A DNA stretch of 39,966 nucleotides from Paraglaciecola arctica (GCF_018861065.1 NZ_JAHKQO010000018.1:1-39966); one strand, 5' to 3'. Counted from the stretch's first letter, positions 25,962-35,183 are shown. Made by a program: numbers and translations. Notes: generated by a model from the sequence alone, not told the origin.

Positions 25962-28886
25962 TTATTCTGCTACTAACTCCAGTAAATATTTTTGCCAAAT
26001 AGTTTTTACTTGTTGCTGCAAATCGCTCAGAGAGGCGTTGGCTGCAACCAGAGTAGCATTCTGTAAGGCTAACCTGTGGGCATAGTTGCGATACTCTAAA
26101 TAAGCTTGGATCAGAATGTCTGCCTCAGCTTGGCTGATTAACGATAGTTTTGCTAAGTCGGCTAGAATTCTCACATTATCTGGCCACTTGGCAAGGCTTG
26201 GATAAGAACAGGTATGCGCTAAAAGCATAAATTGCACAATAAACTCGATATCTGCAATGCCGCCAGCATCTTGTTTTAAATCAATATGCTGAGCCGTGCC
26301 TTTGGCTAAATGGTCGCGCATTTTGATGCGCATCGACACCACTTCTTGAGCTAATTCTTTTAACTGTCTTGGTTTTGATAGAATATCTAGTCGTATCCCA
26401 CTAAAGCGTTGCTGCAATTCGTGGCCACCCGTTATAAATCTGGCCCTGCCCAGTGCTTGATGTTCCCAAGTCCACGCATTTTCAGTTTGATAGGTCGCAA
26501 AACCATCCACATGACACACCAGCAATCCAGCGTTACCAGAGGGGCGAAGTCGCATGTCTATGTCGTAGAGTAGGCCTAAACCCGTTTTGATAGTAAATAT
26601 ATGCAAAATACGTTGGGCTAGTTTGATATAGAAGGCTGTCGCACCTATGGGTTTATCGCCATTGGTCGGCTGTTGTCCGTCGCAATTATGTACAAAAACT
26701 AAATCTAAGTCCGAGCCATAACCTAACTCCCACCCACCCAGTTTGCCATAACCCAACACCGCAAATCCTTTGTCTTGCATATTTTTAGCGCCATTGCTTT
26801 CACAAACGGGTACCCCGTGCTTAGCAGTAATTTGTAGCCAAGCTATGTCAATTACCTGAACAATAATGGCCTCGGCCAGATGTGTTAAGTGATCGCTGAC
26901 TTGCATTATGGGCAATGCATTAGAAATATCAGCGGCAGCGATTTTTAATTGTTGGGTCAATTTAAACTGACGCAGAGTTTCTATTTGCAGTTCGAGATCT
27001 TCTGGCTCAACCCGCAATAATGCCTGACGAAGTTCATCAGCATATTGATTAAAAGCTACAGGCTGATATAAAGAAATTGGATTGAGTAGCTCATCTAGCA
27101 ACAGTGGAAACCGCGCGATTTGTTCGGTTACCCAGGGACTAGCAGCACAGAGTTTAACTAAATGAAATAATGCCGCTTGGTTTTCAAATAATAACTGTAA
27201 GTACGCTGTACGCCCAAGAATCGCCTGCAAAACAGAAAAAACGCGCTTAAATAATTCAACATGATTGTTTGCGCTAGAACTTAAAATTTTATGAATAATG
27301 ACAGGCATCAAGTTATGAAGAGTGGTGAGTCCTCTTTGCCCAATGCGCTGTTTAGTTAGACTTTGTTTAAAACTATCTATTTGTTGGTGCACTTCTTCAC
27401 CAATTGGTAGGCCAGTAGTTACCGTGACTTCATCTTGCAACTGCCAATAATTCAAAATACTTTGTGTTTCTTGTGCGGTTAATTGTAATTGCCAAAGATC
27501 CTTTGCGCCTTGTTGCTGTTCGTCAGCTACTTCATCTTCTAGAACAGAGTCTTCTTTAACTAATAATGAAAATTGCTGGTGGACAATGCCGCAATGCTTT
27601 GCCAATTGTTGCAGTAAATCTTGATAGTTCTGGATACCCAATACAGATAAAAGGCGGTTTTGGTCTGTATGATTGTTAGGTAGTACCTGAGTTTGTTTAT
27701 CGGCAAATTGCTGTAAACAGTGCTCTACTTTTCGCAGCCACAAGTAACTTTGCAATAAATCTGTGGCGCTTTGCTCAGGAATTATATGCAATTTTACAAG
27801 TTCCGTTAATGCCAATTGCAAGCTTTGCACTTTGAGGCTTGGCTCTCGTCCGCCATTAATAAGTTGTAAACTTTGCACAACAAATTCAGCTTCCCTTATT
27901 CCGCCCTCACCTAACTTAATATTATTGGTTAGGCCGCGTCTGCGCACTTCTTGTTCAATCATAGACTTCATACTGCGCAATGATTCAATGGCACTAAAGT
28001 CTAAATAGCGACGATAGATAAATGGCTGCAAAATATCTGATAACTGCTGTGAGTAGGGGCAAGGAGTATTCAAGATAGAAGCCTTGAGCATGGCATAACG
28101 TTCCCAATCTCGGCCTTGTTCTTGATAATAATCTTCTATTGCATCAAAGTGCATCACTAAAGGGCCACTGTCGCCAAATGGTCTAAGTCGCATATCTACT
28201 CGATACACTTGGCCATCTGAGGTTATTTGGTCTAAAGCAGTAATAAGCTTTTGGGCTAATTTGGTAAAAAACTGTTGGTGTTCAACAGACCTTCTTCCGC
28301 CAGAAGTGACACCCTGTGCCGGATAACTGAATATTAAATCGATGTCAGACGAAAAATTTAATTCGCCTCCGCCTAGTTTCCCCATGCCAAGGATCAACAT
28401 AGGTTGAGGGCCAAACTCCCCTTGTGGAATCCCAAACTGCGGCTGTAAAAATTGATACAGCCAATGATTTGTTTGAATGATTAATTGTCGCGCCAAGTCC
28501 GATACTTGTGCCAACGAACTTTCAATCGATTGCATGTTATTCAAATCGCGCCATGCAATTCTTAGCATATGTAAGTTTCTAAAGTGTCGCAGTTGCTTTT
28601 GTAAATCGGCTTCGCTATCCACCTTATTTAGCAACTGTGTGAGAAGGCTTGGGTAGTCTAGGTGTTCCGCAAACAAAATTTCTTCAAGCAGCAACTCCCT
28701 CAGCCAAGCTGGATTTCTTAAACATTGCTCAAAAATAAAATCACTCAATGCAAAGCTTGTTCTGATTTGCTCTGCAAACTTGTGACATTCAGAAGAAAAC
28801 GCCTCGTGGGACTGCAGTGCCTGCCAACGCTCTTTCCCTAATTCATTTAGTTCAGGGGGCAGAGATATTGGAGCACTATTTTGCAT
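25962..28886 (-). CDS. glnE: Glutamine synthetase adenylyltransferase/adenylyl-removing enzyme
   Basis: Bifunctional enzyme that adds AMP to, and removes it from, glutamine synthetase according to nitrogen status, under PII control. Two nucleotidyltransferase halves are visible: the N-terminal deadenylylating domain with GMGKLGGGELNFSSDIDL (residues 167-184) and the C-terminal adenylylating domain with GYGKLGGWELGYGSDLDL (about 710-728), each followed by a DMRLRP motif. The 974-residue length is normal. The start codon ATG at 28886 lies inside the end of the GIY-YIG gene (11-bp overlap), with AAGGAAAA as ribosome-binding site, so the two are probably translated together. Confidence 0.97.
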   Translation of the reverse strand: MQNSAPISLPPELNELGKERWQALQSHEAFSSECHKFAEQIRTSFALSDFIFEQCLRNPAWLRELLLEEILFAEHLDYPSLLTQLLNKVDSEADLQKQLRHFRNLHMLRIAWRDLNNMQSIESSLAQVSDLARQLIIQTNHWLYQFLQPQFGIPQGEFGPQPMLILGMGKLGGGELNFSSDIDLIFSYPAQGVTSGGRRSVEHQQFFTKLAQKLITALDQITSDGQVYRVDMRLRPFGDSGPLVMHFDAIEDYYQEQGRDWERYAMLKASILNTPCPYSQQLSDILQPFIYRRYLDFSAIESLRSMKSMIEQEVRRRGLTNNIKLGEGGIREAEFVVQSLQLINGGREPSLKVQSLQLALTELVKLHIIPEQSATDLLQSYLWLRKVEHCLQQFADKQTQVLPNNHTDQNRLLSVLGIQNYQDLLQQLAKHCGIVHQQFSLLVKEDSVLEDEVADEQQQGAKDLWQLQLTAQETQSILNYWQLQDEVTVTTGLPIGEEVHQQIDSFKQSLTKQRIGQRGLTTLHNLMPVIIHKILSSSANNHVELFKRVFSVLQAILGRTAYLQLLFENQAALFHLVKLCAASPWVTEQIARFPLLLDELLNPISLYQPVAFNQYADELRQALLRVEPEDLELQIETLRQFKLTQQLKIAAADISNALPIMQVSDHLTHLAEAIIVQVIDIAWLQITAKHGVPVCESNGAKNMQDKGFAVLGYGKLGGWELGYGSDLDLVFVHNCDGQQPTNGDKPIGATAFYIKLAQRILHIFTIKTGLGLLYDIDMRLRPSGNAGLLVCHVDGFATYQTENAWTWEHQALGRARFITGGHELQQRFSGIRLDILSKPRQLKELAQEVVSMRIKMRDHLAKGTAQHIDLKQDAGGIADIEFIVQFMLLAHTCSYPSLAKWPDNVRILADLAKLSLISQAEADILIQAYLEYRNYAHRLALQNATLVAANASLSDLQQQVKTIWQKYLLELVAE

Positions 28887-29187
28887 TATTGTTTTCCTTT
28901 TGCAGTAACATGTTTTTTATAGGGGCATCATAAAAACTGTTATTTACCAATTTTATTTTGTTGGCTTTACTCAATTTTTTGATCCAAATTTCCAGTTTTA
29001 ATGCTTCTGAATGATTTTCTACTTTTCCACTTAACTTCAATGTCAGCGGACCTTTGCCTTTCAATGCTTTGGCGCATTTGGGCCCATTAGACTGATGTTC
29101 TGCGAAGCGTCGTTCAATATCGGTACAAATACCAGTGTAGAACTGGCCTAACTTATTTTCGATTATGTAAATGTACCAAGGAGTCAC
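28876..29187 (-). CDS. GIY-YIG nuclease family protein (YhbQ-like)
   Basis: A 103-residue single-domain protein with the GIY-YIG core: YIYIIENKLGQFYTGI, then the catalytic-arginine segment DIERRFAEHQ and the glutamate-containing EALKLEIWIKKLSK helix. Such stand-alone domains belong to the UPF0213/YhbQ group, some members of which cleave branched or damaged DNA; the exact substrate here is unknown. The start is GTG at 29187. The gene overlaps the glnE start by 11 bp. Confidence 0.85.
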   Translation of the reverse strand: MTPWYIYIIENKLGQFYTGICTDIERRFAEHQSNGPKCAKALKGKGPLTLKLSGKVENHSEALKLEIWIKKLSKANKIKLVNNSFYDAPIKNMLLQKENNNAK

Positions 29188-29506
29188 GAGTTTACCGTAG
29201 CAGTTGTTTTGATTCGGTAGGGATTGTACATGATGCGTGACTTTTATGCCTAGAAGGGCACTCCTATCCTTACGATTTTTCAGGTGATATGCATACCAAG
29301 GACGTATTCATAGGTAAATTAAAGCTCTTCACTGGAGATGAATAGTTTTAGTCAATGACAAGAGTTGACTAGTTGCCGAGCAAAGGTGTGTCAAAAGTCT
29401 CATATGATTACATTTAGCTACAAATATGATCAATATTCTAAGCCACTCTATCAGGTATATTGCTCGCCAAAGATGGCATATTTTTGAATATATAAGGAAG
29501 GTTTCA
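29188..29506. other. Gene-free spacer upstream of the OMP-like gene
   Basis: I see no convincing gene. Weak inverted repeats (CCTAT at 29263-29267 with ATAGG at 29310-29314, and ACG with CGT inside) might form a hairpin but lack a T-tract. The spacer must carry promoters for the divergent GIY-YIG and OMP-like genes. The ribosome-binding site AAGGAAGG for the next gene is at 29494-29501. Confidence 0.4.
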
Positions 29507-30058
29507 GTGGGATTTAGATGCAGAATAATGTTAACCACTATAGTTTTGAGTGTTACGCCTCAGGCGGTTCAAGCAAATGATGTTAATTTTTCCATAGGAG
29601 GTGGTTATCCATTTTTTGTCGTGCCCGAAATTTCGCTAGCCTCAGTTGATAACCAAAAACGTTGGTATGCAAACTATAAAATAGGATTCGATGATGGTTT
29701 TTCGATTGGCTTTGAACAAGCAATTAGCAATACAAATAAACATGCGCTTGGTTTTATAGCGGGCGCAATTGGCGCTAGAGAAGATAAAACTCCTTGCCCT
29801 AACACTGATAACGAAAGCAACACCGCTAGTACTCCAGGGGACGATTTCGTGGAAATAATCGGTAGTGCTATTGGATGTTCATTGAGCAAGATGTTTGATG
29901 AAGAAACGACCAATGGTTTAGCTTTGACCTATAGCTATAACTTCAGCGGTTTAAATAATGCAGGTATGCGTATCCATGTAGAATTGGGATATGGCGAAGG
30001 CCATCACAGTAAAGAAAAACGCGCCGATGGTGGCATCACTCTTAGTTATCACTTTTAG
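29507..30058 (+). CDS. Predicted outer membrane or exported protein, unknown family
   Basis: A 183-residue protein with a signal peptide (MGFRCRIMLTTIVLSVTPQA, cut near VQA/ND). The mature part has alternating polar and apolar stretches, ends in ITLSYHF with a C-terminal phenylalanine, and contains two cysteines that could pair, a pattern seen in small beta-barrel outer membrane proteins. The frame is open from 29426, but I chose the GTG at 29507 because AAGGAAGG lies five bases upstream and the signal peptide then starts correctly. I do not recognise the family. Confidence 0.6.
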   Translation: MGFRCRIMLTTIVLSVTPQAVQANDVNFSIGGGYPFFVVPEISLASVDNQKRWYANYKIGFDDGFSIGFEQAISNTNKHALGFIAGAIGAREDKTPCPNTDNESNTASTPGDDFVEIIGSAIGCSLSKMFDEETTNGLALTYSYNFSGLNNAGMRIHVELGYGEGHHSKEKRADGGITLSYHF

Positions 30059-30399
30059 TGATGAAAAACATAGAATATGACGCCCTTAGAGCGTTTTATT
30101 CTTTAACAATAGCACAATCAGGGGCTCTCCTTTACTACGCTCCTTGAGTTTTCACGCCGGATCCCGCGTGTTGCTCGGCTTCAATGCGCTTAATTATACT
30201 ATTGAGGAAGCATCACTGACTTGAATGTACTCAAGTCCAAAGACCTCGAGATGGCGGTGTTATGTGGGGTAACCATCCAAAAACGCCAGCACAATATTTG
30301 TATCTACCTATGTAAGCAAAGAAAGTTCACATATATTTCAGTGTACAACTGTACGCTGAAATTATACACTGTCTCTCTAGTTTTCTAAGATCATAGTTC
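30059..30399. other. Gene-free spacer with a 28-bp palindrome
   Basis: The stretch contains no convincing gene. ATTTCAGTGTAC (30335-30346), loop AACT, and GTACGCTGAAAT (30351-30362) form a 12-bp inverted repeat with one G-T pair, ending 37 bp before the next start codon, a position that fits an operator or a leader hairpin. A weak ACGC/GCGT hairpin with four T residues after 30080 may terminate the previous gene. Confidence 0.5.
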
Positions 30400-31041
30400 A
30401 TGAACTCTTCCAAGCTTTCTGTTCGTCCTTACTCACCACTTGAAGAATCGTTAAATGCTGCCACACATGGCTTGGGGTTTATTGCGGCTTTTGTTGGTTT
30501 GATACTTATGTTGCTGCGAGTGGACGGAAAACTAGAGCAGGTAGTTTGTTTGGTATTTGGTGTGTCCATGATGTTAATGTTTTTGTCTTCGACTCTATAT
30601 CACGGAATCAACAATCCCGACTCAAAAAGAATCTTAAAAGTCATCGACCACAGCGCAATTTATATCTTGATAGCGGGTACTTACACACCTTTGATGGTCC
30701 TGGCTGTCGGAGGCACGGTAGGGTTAGCGGCTATGGTGTTGATTTGGTCCATTGCAATCATTGGCGTGGTGTTTAAGTGTGTTGCCAATAACCGTTTCCC
30801 TAAGGTGTCGTTAATGAGCTATTTGTTGATGGGATGGTTGGCAATATTTTATATTTATCCTTTGTACAATTCCTTGGAAACTAACGGCTTTTACTTACTT
30901 TTAGCTGGTGGCCTCTGTTATACGGTAGGCGCAGTATTTTATGCGAGTAAAAAAATACAGTTTACCCACGCCATTTGGCATGTATTTGTAGCCGCAGGTT
31001 GCCTCTGCCATTATTTGAGTATTTATTGTTACGTTATTTAA
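30400..31041 (+). CDS. Hemolysin III family membrane protein (TrhA/YqfA-like)
   Basis: A 213-residue protein with seven predicted transmembrane helices of the PAQR/hemolysin III family. The conserved metal-binding motifs are present: SSTLYHG in helix 2, KVIDHSAIY before helix 3, and THAIWHVFV at the C-terminus. Bacterial members are linked to membrane lipid homeostasis; the hemolysin name reflects history more than proven toxicity. Start ATG at 30400. It stands alone behind a palindromic site. Confidence 0.9.
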   Translation: MNSSKLSVRPYSPLEESLNAATHGLGFIAAFVGLILMLLRVDGKLEQVVCLVFGVSMMLMFLSSTLYHGINNPDSKRILKVIDHSAIYILIAGTYTPLMVLAVGGTVGLAAMVLIWSIAIIGVVFKCVANNRFPKVSLMSYLLMGWLAIFYIYPLYNSLETNGFYLLLAGGLCYTVGAVFYASKKIQFTHAIWHVFVAAGCLCHYLSIYCYVI

Positions 31042-31118
31042 TTGCTATGGCCTAGGAAGATGGCTTAAGCTAGCTTAATAAACTTGCTATCGCTCATAGG
31101 ATAAAGTGACTTTTTATT

Positions 31119-32153
31119 ATGTATGAAAATTATTACGGACTAACTTCTAAACCTTTTCAACTGACGCCCGATCCTAGCTTCTTTTTTGGCAGTAAATGGC
31201 ATAAACGCGCCATGTCCTATTTACAATATGGCTTATCACAGGCTGAAGGTTTTATTGTGATAACTGGTGATATTGGTACCGGTAAAACCACTATAGCCAA
31301 CAGTTTATTGCATGATATGCAAGAAGGTATAGTCGCAGCCCAGATTGTTTCACCAAAATTGTCACCGGATGAATTGGTGAAAATGGTAGCCAGCAAATTC
31401 AACGTACCCGTTAAAGGCAGCACTAAATCAGATATTCTCAACGATCTTGAAGCGTTTTTAATGGCACTTCACAACCAAGGCAAACGTGCCTTGTTACTGG
31501 TAGATGAGGCGCAAAATTTACCATTAGAAACCATCGAAGAGCTGCGTATGTTGTCTAACTTCCAAGCTGCCGGGAAACCTTTATTACAAAGTTTCTTGTT
31601 AGGGCAGGAAGAGTTGCAACCTATACTTCGCGCACCCAACATGGAGCAATTCAGGCAACGTATTGTTGCGTCGTGCCATTTAGCACCACTAACTGATGTG
31701 GAATGCCAAGGTTACATTGAATATCGAATGCAACACGCAGGCTGGGATGGTAGAGCGTTGTTTTCTACCGAAGCTTATGATCGTATTTTCCAGTTTACAC
31801 ATGGTATCCCCCGAAAAATTAACGCCCTCATGGACAGAATTCTGCTTTTTGGTTTTCTTGAAGAGTTAGAGACCTTTGACGAAGACGCGGTCGAAAGTGT
31901 GATCAAGGAAGTATCAGACGAAATGTTCTTGCCAGAAAAACAAGCTCAAACCCAGGCCAAAGCAAAAGGAATTTTAGATGGGGCAACAGAAGACGGACAA
32001 ATTAAAGACGTGGAGTACTATAAAACCATGTTGACTGAATTGGTTGATGCGTTAGATAACGCTATTAGTCACAAAATAAAGCTGACCCGTTATATCGACC
32101 GTTTGCTACAAAAAAAGTACAAAACATACGTGCGTTTGAAATCGGATGATTAG
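31119..32153 (+). CDS. ExeA-like AAA ATPase (PEP-CTERM/XrtA-associated type)
   Basis: A 344-residue ATPase. The N-terminus MYENYYGLTSKPFQLTPDP and the FFGSKWHKRAMSYLQYGL segment are typical of the ExeA/GspA and XrtA-associated ATPase families. The Walker A motif is GDIGTGKTT (about residues 50-58), Walker B is LLLVDEAQ (about 126-133), and the C-terminal lid has GIPRKINALMD. An extra C-terminal segment after residue 265 ends in a basic helix. No exosortase, GspB or peptidoglycan-binding partner gene is adjacent, so it looks like an orphan copy. The start ATG has only a distant AGGA. Confidence 0.82.
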   Translation: MYENYYGLTSKPFQLTPDPSFFFGSKWHKRAMSYLQYGLSQAEGFIVITGDIGTGKTTIANSLLHDMQEGIVAAQIVSPKLSPDELVKMVASKFNVPVKGSTKSDILNDLEAFLMALHNQGKRALLLVDEAQNLPLETIEELRMLSNFQAAGKPLLQSFLLGQEELQPILRAPNMEQFRQRIVASCHLAPLTDVECQGYIEYRMQHAGWDGRALFSTEAYDRIFQFTHGIPRKINALMDRILLFGFLEELETFDEDAVESVIKEVSDEMFLPEKQAQTQAKAKGILDGATEDGQIKDVEYYKTMLTELVDALDNAISHKIKLTRYIDRLLQKKYKTYVRLKSDD

Positions 32154-32274
32154 TACAAATTCGTCAGGTAAAACCAGTATTTCGCACTAATTTTGAATTA
32201 AGTTAAGTTTTTGTTAAAAAAGCCGATGAAATAAATGAACTAAAAGGTTAAGATCTTATCCGAAGGTTATATCG

Positions 32275-32280
32275 TATAAT
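32275..32280 (+). promoter_or_regulatory. -10 element upstream of the small membrane protein
   Basis: A consensus TATAAT lies 50 bp before the start codon at 32331. The -35 region (about 32252-32257) is poor. It suggests the small gene has its own transcript. Confidence 0.4.
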
Positions 32281-32330
32281 AATTAATCAAAAGTAACCTT
32301 TAGTATTGTTAGTTCCGTTTGGGGTGTTTT

Positions 32331-32492
32331 ATGAAACGTTTAGTTGGTGAAAGAAGGCAATCATCGGGAGTACATCCTGATGGACCAATCTTCAAGGAAC
32401 GACGTAAAGCTTATTATCATGGAAAGTATAGTAAAAGAATGTTGTCACTTATGTTAATAGTGAGTTGTGTGGCGTTGATTATTATTAAGTAA
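32331..32492 (+). CDS. Small basic single-pass membrane protein (53 residues)
   Basis: The frame runs from ATG 32331 to TAA 32490-32492. The first 36 residues are very basic (KRLVGERR, FKERRKAYYHGKYSKR), and the last 17 are hydrophobic (MLSLMLIVSCVALIIIK), so it should be anchored by its C-terminus with the basic part in the cytoplasm. A GGGG site lies seven bases upstream, a TATAAT at 32275, and a strong terminator directly downstream, which together support a real gene. I do not recognise the family. Confidence 0.6.
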   Translation: MKRLVGERRQSSGVHPDGPIFKERRKAYYHGKYSKRMLSLMLIVSCVALIIIK

Positions 32493-32525
32493 CGCGATTG
32501 ACAATGCCGCTTTAATAAGTGGAAT

Positions 32526-32577
32526 AAAAAGCCGTTGGATGTTGTTTAATTTAAACAGCATCCAACGGTTTTTTTGT
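32526..32577. terminator. Bidirectional terminator between the small ORF and the LysR gene
   Basis: CCGTTGGATGTTGTT (32532-32546) pairs with AACAGCATCCAACGG (32554-32568), a 15-bp stem with one G-T pair, extendable into the loop. It is flanked by an A-run on the left and a T-run on the right, so it works for both the plus-strand small ORF and the minus-strand LysR gene ending at 32618. Confidence 0.92.
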
Positions 32578-32617
32578 TTTAAGAGCAATCTGGATGAGCT
32601 GAGTTAAGCACCATTAG

Positions 32618-33472
32618 TTAAGATGCCTGTACTAATTTTGATTGAATAAACTCTGCTAATTTAACGCTGGCATGGGGATGTTGTGATTTTCCGGCAAACA
32701 AACAGATCTTAATAGTGCCTAACTTTGGTAAATAATTATGTTGAATGATATCCAATTGTTTTGGCACGCTACTTTTGGCCAAAGCGCTAACACCTAGACC
32801 TTGCTTAATTGCTGCTGTGATGCCACTTAAATCGGCATTGGTATAACTAATTCGCCATTGTTGGGTTTGTTGTTTCAGTTTATTAATAACGCGACTTCTA
32901 TATACACAGCCATCTGGGGCTAACACTAGCGATAAAGTCGTTTGAGGATACGCCAAATTACGATCGCCCACCCACACCAATTCGTCTATCAATAATACTT
33001 GTCCCGAAACTTCAATGTCGGGGTCAACTAATGCCAAAACAAGATCAAAGCCATTGAGGTCTTTATCTTCAAGTAAAGATTTACTCAATGCAGAGGTGAC
33101 TTCTAGAGATACATCTGGATATAACTTACCAAATTCACCAATGATGCTAGGAAGCAAAGTAGTCGCAAATTCACTAGGGATCCCTAGTCTTAATCTGCCT
33201 TTTAACGACATAGGCTGAAATTGACGAAAAATACCATCGTTTAATTCCAACATAGCCTGGGCGGTTTTATATAAATTTAAACCATCTGGATTAACAATTT
33301 GCCGTTGGCCTTGTTTGCTAAATAGACGTTTCGACAATTGTTGTTCTAAACGTTTTATTTGCAGACTGACTGCAGGTTGTGTCAGTCCGAGTTTTTCCCC
33401 CGCTTTTGCAAAGCCACCTAAATCCACTACAGCCACAAAGGTGCGCAAATTGTCCAAAGAAAGCTGTTTCAT
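32618..33472 (-). CDS. LysR family transcriptional regulator
   Basis: A 284-residue regulator with an N-terminal winged helix-turn-helix (residues 5-63; LTQPAVSLQIKRLEQQLSKR is the recognition region) and a LysR substrate-binding domain (about 90-280). It is divergent from gcvT with a 145-bp spacer, the usual layout when a LysR protein controls its neighbour, so it may regulate glycine cleavage; similarity to E. coli GcvA is not specific enough to name it. Start ATG at 33472. Confidence 0.9.
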   Translation of the reverse strand: MKQLSLDNLRTFVAVVDLGGFAKAGEKLGLTQPAVSLQIKRLEQQLSKRLFSKQGQRQIVNPDGLNLYKTAQAMLELNDGIFRQFQPMSLKGRLRLGIPSEFATTLLPSIIGEFGKLYPDVSLEVTSALSKSLLEDKDLNGFDLVLALVDPDIEVSGQVLLIDELVWVGDRNLAYPQTTLSLVLAPDGCVYRSRVINKLKQQTQQWRISYTNADLSGITAAIKQGLGVSALAKSSVPKQLDIIQHNYLPKLGTIKICLFAGKSQHPHASVKLAEFIQSKLVQAS

Positions 33473-33531
33473 TTAACTAACCGATTAAATAAGAGTTTTA
33501 AATGATTATTCGATTATTCATAAGAAATGTA

Positions 33532-33584
33532 AATGTAAACATTATTTATTTCAATTTGTTGTCGTGGTTTAGCGGCTCTATACT
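33532..33584 (+). promoter_or_regulatory. gcvT promoter with upstream dyad
   Basis: TTGTTG (33556-33561) and TATACT (33579-33584) are 17 bp apart, a good sigma-70 promoter. A dyad, AATGT-AA-ACATT (33532-33543), lies just upstream of the -35, where LysR activators bind. Transcription would start near 33591, leaving only about 27 bases of leader. Confidence 0.6.
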
Positions 33585-33617
33585 TTTGCCATAGTTTCAC
33601 TACGGACACAGTATTTC

Positions 33618-34697
33618 ATGGCAAATAAAACAGTTTTACATGCTAAACATTTGGAAGCAGGGGCCAAAATGGTCGACTTTCATGGTTGGGAAATGCCCAT
33701 CAATTATGGTTCACAAATAGAAGAGCATCATGCGGTACGTAAAGATGCAGGTATGTTTGATGTGTCTCATATGACCATAGTTGATGTAACGGGTAAAGAC
33801 GCTCAGGGATATCTGCGTTTTTTACTGGCTAACGATGTAGTTAAACTGCAAGACAAAGGAAAGGCGTTATACAGTGGCATGTTAAATGAAGCTGGTGGCG
33901 TAGTTGATGACCTAATCGTTTATTATTTTGACCAAACCAATTATCGTTTAGTCGTGAATTCTGCAACCCGCGAAAAAGACATGAATTGGCTATTAAAACA
34001 GGCTGAGAGTTTCGACGTGGTTATTACCGAGCGCCCCGAGTTTGCAATGATTGCAGTGCAAGGCCCCAATGCCAAAAACAAAGCTGCCGAGTTATTCTCA
34101 GCCGCACAAAAAGAAGCGGTTGCAGGCATGAAAGCCTTTTTTGGCGTGCAAGCCGAAGACTTATTTATAGCCACTACGGGTTACACAGGTGAAGCAGGTT
34201 ACGAAATTATGGTGCCTGCCGCCGATGCTGCCGATTACTGGCAAAAATTACTCGATGTTGGAGTCGTACCTTGCGGATTAGGCGCTAGGGATACACTTCG
34301 CTTAGAAGCGGGAATGAATTTGTACAGCCAAGATATGGATGAAACTATCTCACCATTAGCCGCTAACATGGCATGGACCATTAGCTGGGAGCCCAGCGAT
34401 AGAAACTTTGTTGGTCGCCAAGCTTTAGAACAACAAAAAGCTGAAGGTACCGATAAGCTAGTAGGTTTAGTCATGACCGAAAAAGGCGTATTACGCGCCG
34501 GCCAAAAAGTGCGGGTTAGCGGTGGCGAAGGAGTGATTACTTCTGGTACATTTTCACCAACTTTAGGTCACAGTATTGCAATGGCCCGAGTACCTGCAAC
34601 AGTAGGCACTAGCGCCGAAGTTGAAATCCGCAAAAAGTGGGTTACAGTAAATGTGGTCAAACCCAGCTTCGTCAGAAATGGCAAAAGTGTCTTATAA
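33618..34697 (+). CDS. gcvT: Glycine cleavage system T protein (aminomethyltransferase)
   Basis: Releases ammonia from the aminomethyl group on lipoyl-GcvH and passes the methylene carbon to tetrahydrofolate. The 359-residue protein has [20 protein letters not shown] at the N-terminus, the catalytic aspartate region in DVSHM, the [10 protein letters not shown] motif and the [20 protein letters not shown] folate-binding segment. It is the first gene of gcvTHP, 145 bp from the divergent LysR gene, and gcvH follows after 36 bp. Confidence 0.97.
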   Translation: MANKTVLHAKHLEAGAKMVDFHGWEMPINYGSQIEEHHAVRKDAGMFDVSHMTIVDVTGKDAQGYLRFLLANDVVKLQDKGKALYSGMLNEAGGVVDDLIVYYFDQTNYRLVVNSATREKDMNWLLKQAESFDVVITERPEFAMIAVQGPNAKNKAAELFSAAQKEAVAGMKAFFGVQAEDLFIATTGYTGEAGYEIMVPAADAADYWQKLLDVGVVPCGLGARDTLRLEAGMNLYSQDMDETISPLAANMAWTISWEPSDRNFVGRQALEQQKAEGTDKLVGLVMTEKGVLRAGQKVRVSGGEGVITSGTFSPTLGHSIAMARVPATVGTSAEVEIRKKWVTVNVVKPSFVRNGKSVL

Positions 34698-34733
34698 GAA
34701 AACAGTTAATTAAATAAATTAATAGGAACCAAC

Positions 34734-35123
34734 ATGAGCAACATTCCAGCAGATTTACGTTTCGCCTCAACTCACGAATGGGTACGTCCAGACGGAGAAG
34801 GTGTGTTTACAATCGGTATCAGCGACCATGCGCAGCAATTATTAGGCGATATGGTGTTTGTTGAGTTGCCAGATATTGGTGCTGAAGTAGGTACGGGTGA
34901 CGATATTGCTGTAGCTGAGTCAGTGAAAGCCGCATCTGATGTTTATGCGCCAATCAGTGGCGAAGTGGTGGCAGTAAACGAAGAGTTAGAAGATACCCCT
35001 GAGTTGGTCAACTCTGACCCATATGGCGACGGTTGGTTGTTTAAAATTAAAGCCGAAGATCCAGCAGAAGTGGAAACTTTGTTAGATGCCGAAGGGTACG
35101 AAGGTAGTATTGAAGACGAGTAA
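34734..35123 (+). CDS. gcvH: Glycine cleavage system H protein
   Basis: Lipoyl carrier that shuttles the aminomethyl intermediate between GcvP, GcvT and the dihydrolipoamide dehydrogenase. The 129-residue protein has [17 protein letters not shown] at the N-terminus and the lipoylated lysine K65 in [12 protein letters not shown]. The ATG is preceded by TAGGAA. Length and motif spacing are typical. A 123-bp spacer with two competing stem-loops separates it from gcvP. Confidence 0.97.
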   Translation: MSNIPADLRFASTHEWVRPDGEGVFTIGISDHAQQLLGDMVFVELPDIGAEVGTGDDIAVAESVKAASDVYAPISGEVVAVNEELEDTPELVNSDPYGDGWLFKIKAEDPAEVETLLDAEGYEGSIEDE

Positions 35124-35183
35124 CACTTACTCACCGTATCGGTTTTATTACCACTAAGCCATGTTTTAAATATTTTTCTAGTT

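Noticed and set aside
30121-30240. tRNA or small RNA gene in the spacer before the hemolysin III gene
   Set aside because: No cloverleaf or clear promoter-terminator pair could be drawn.
33473-33617. Glycine riboswitch upstream of gcvT
   Set aside because: None of the conserved riboswitch core segments is visible, and the likely transcription start leaves too short a leader.
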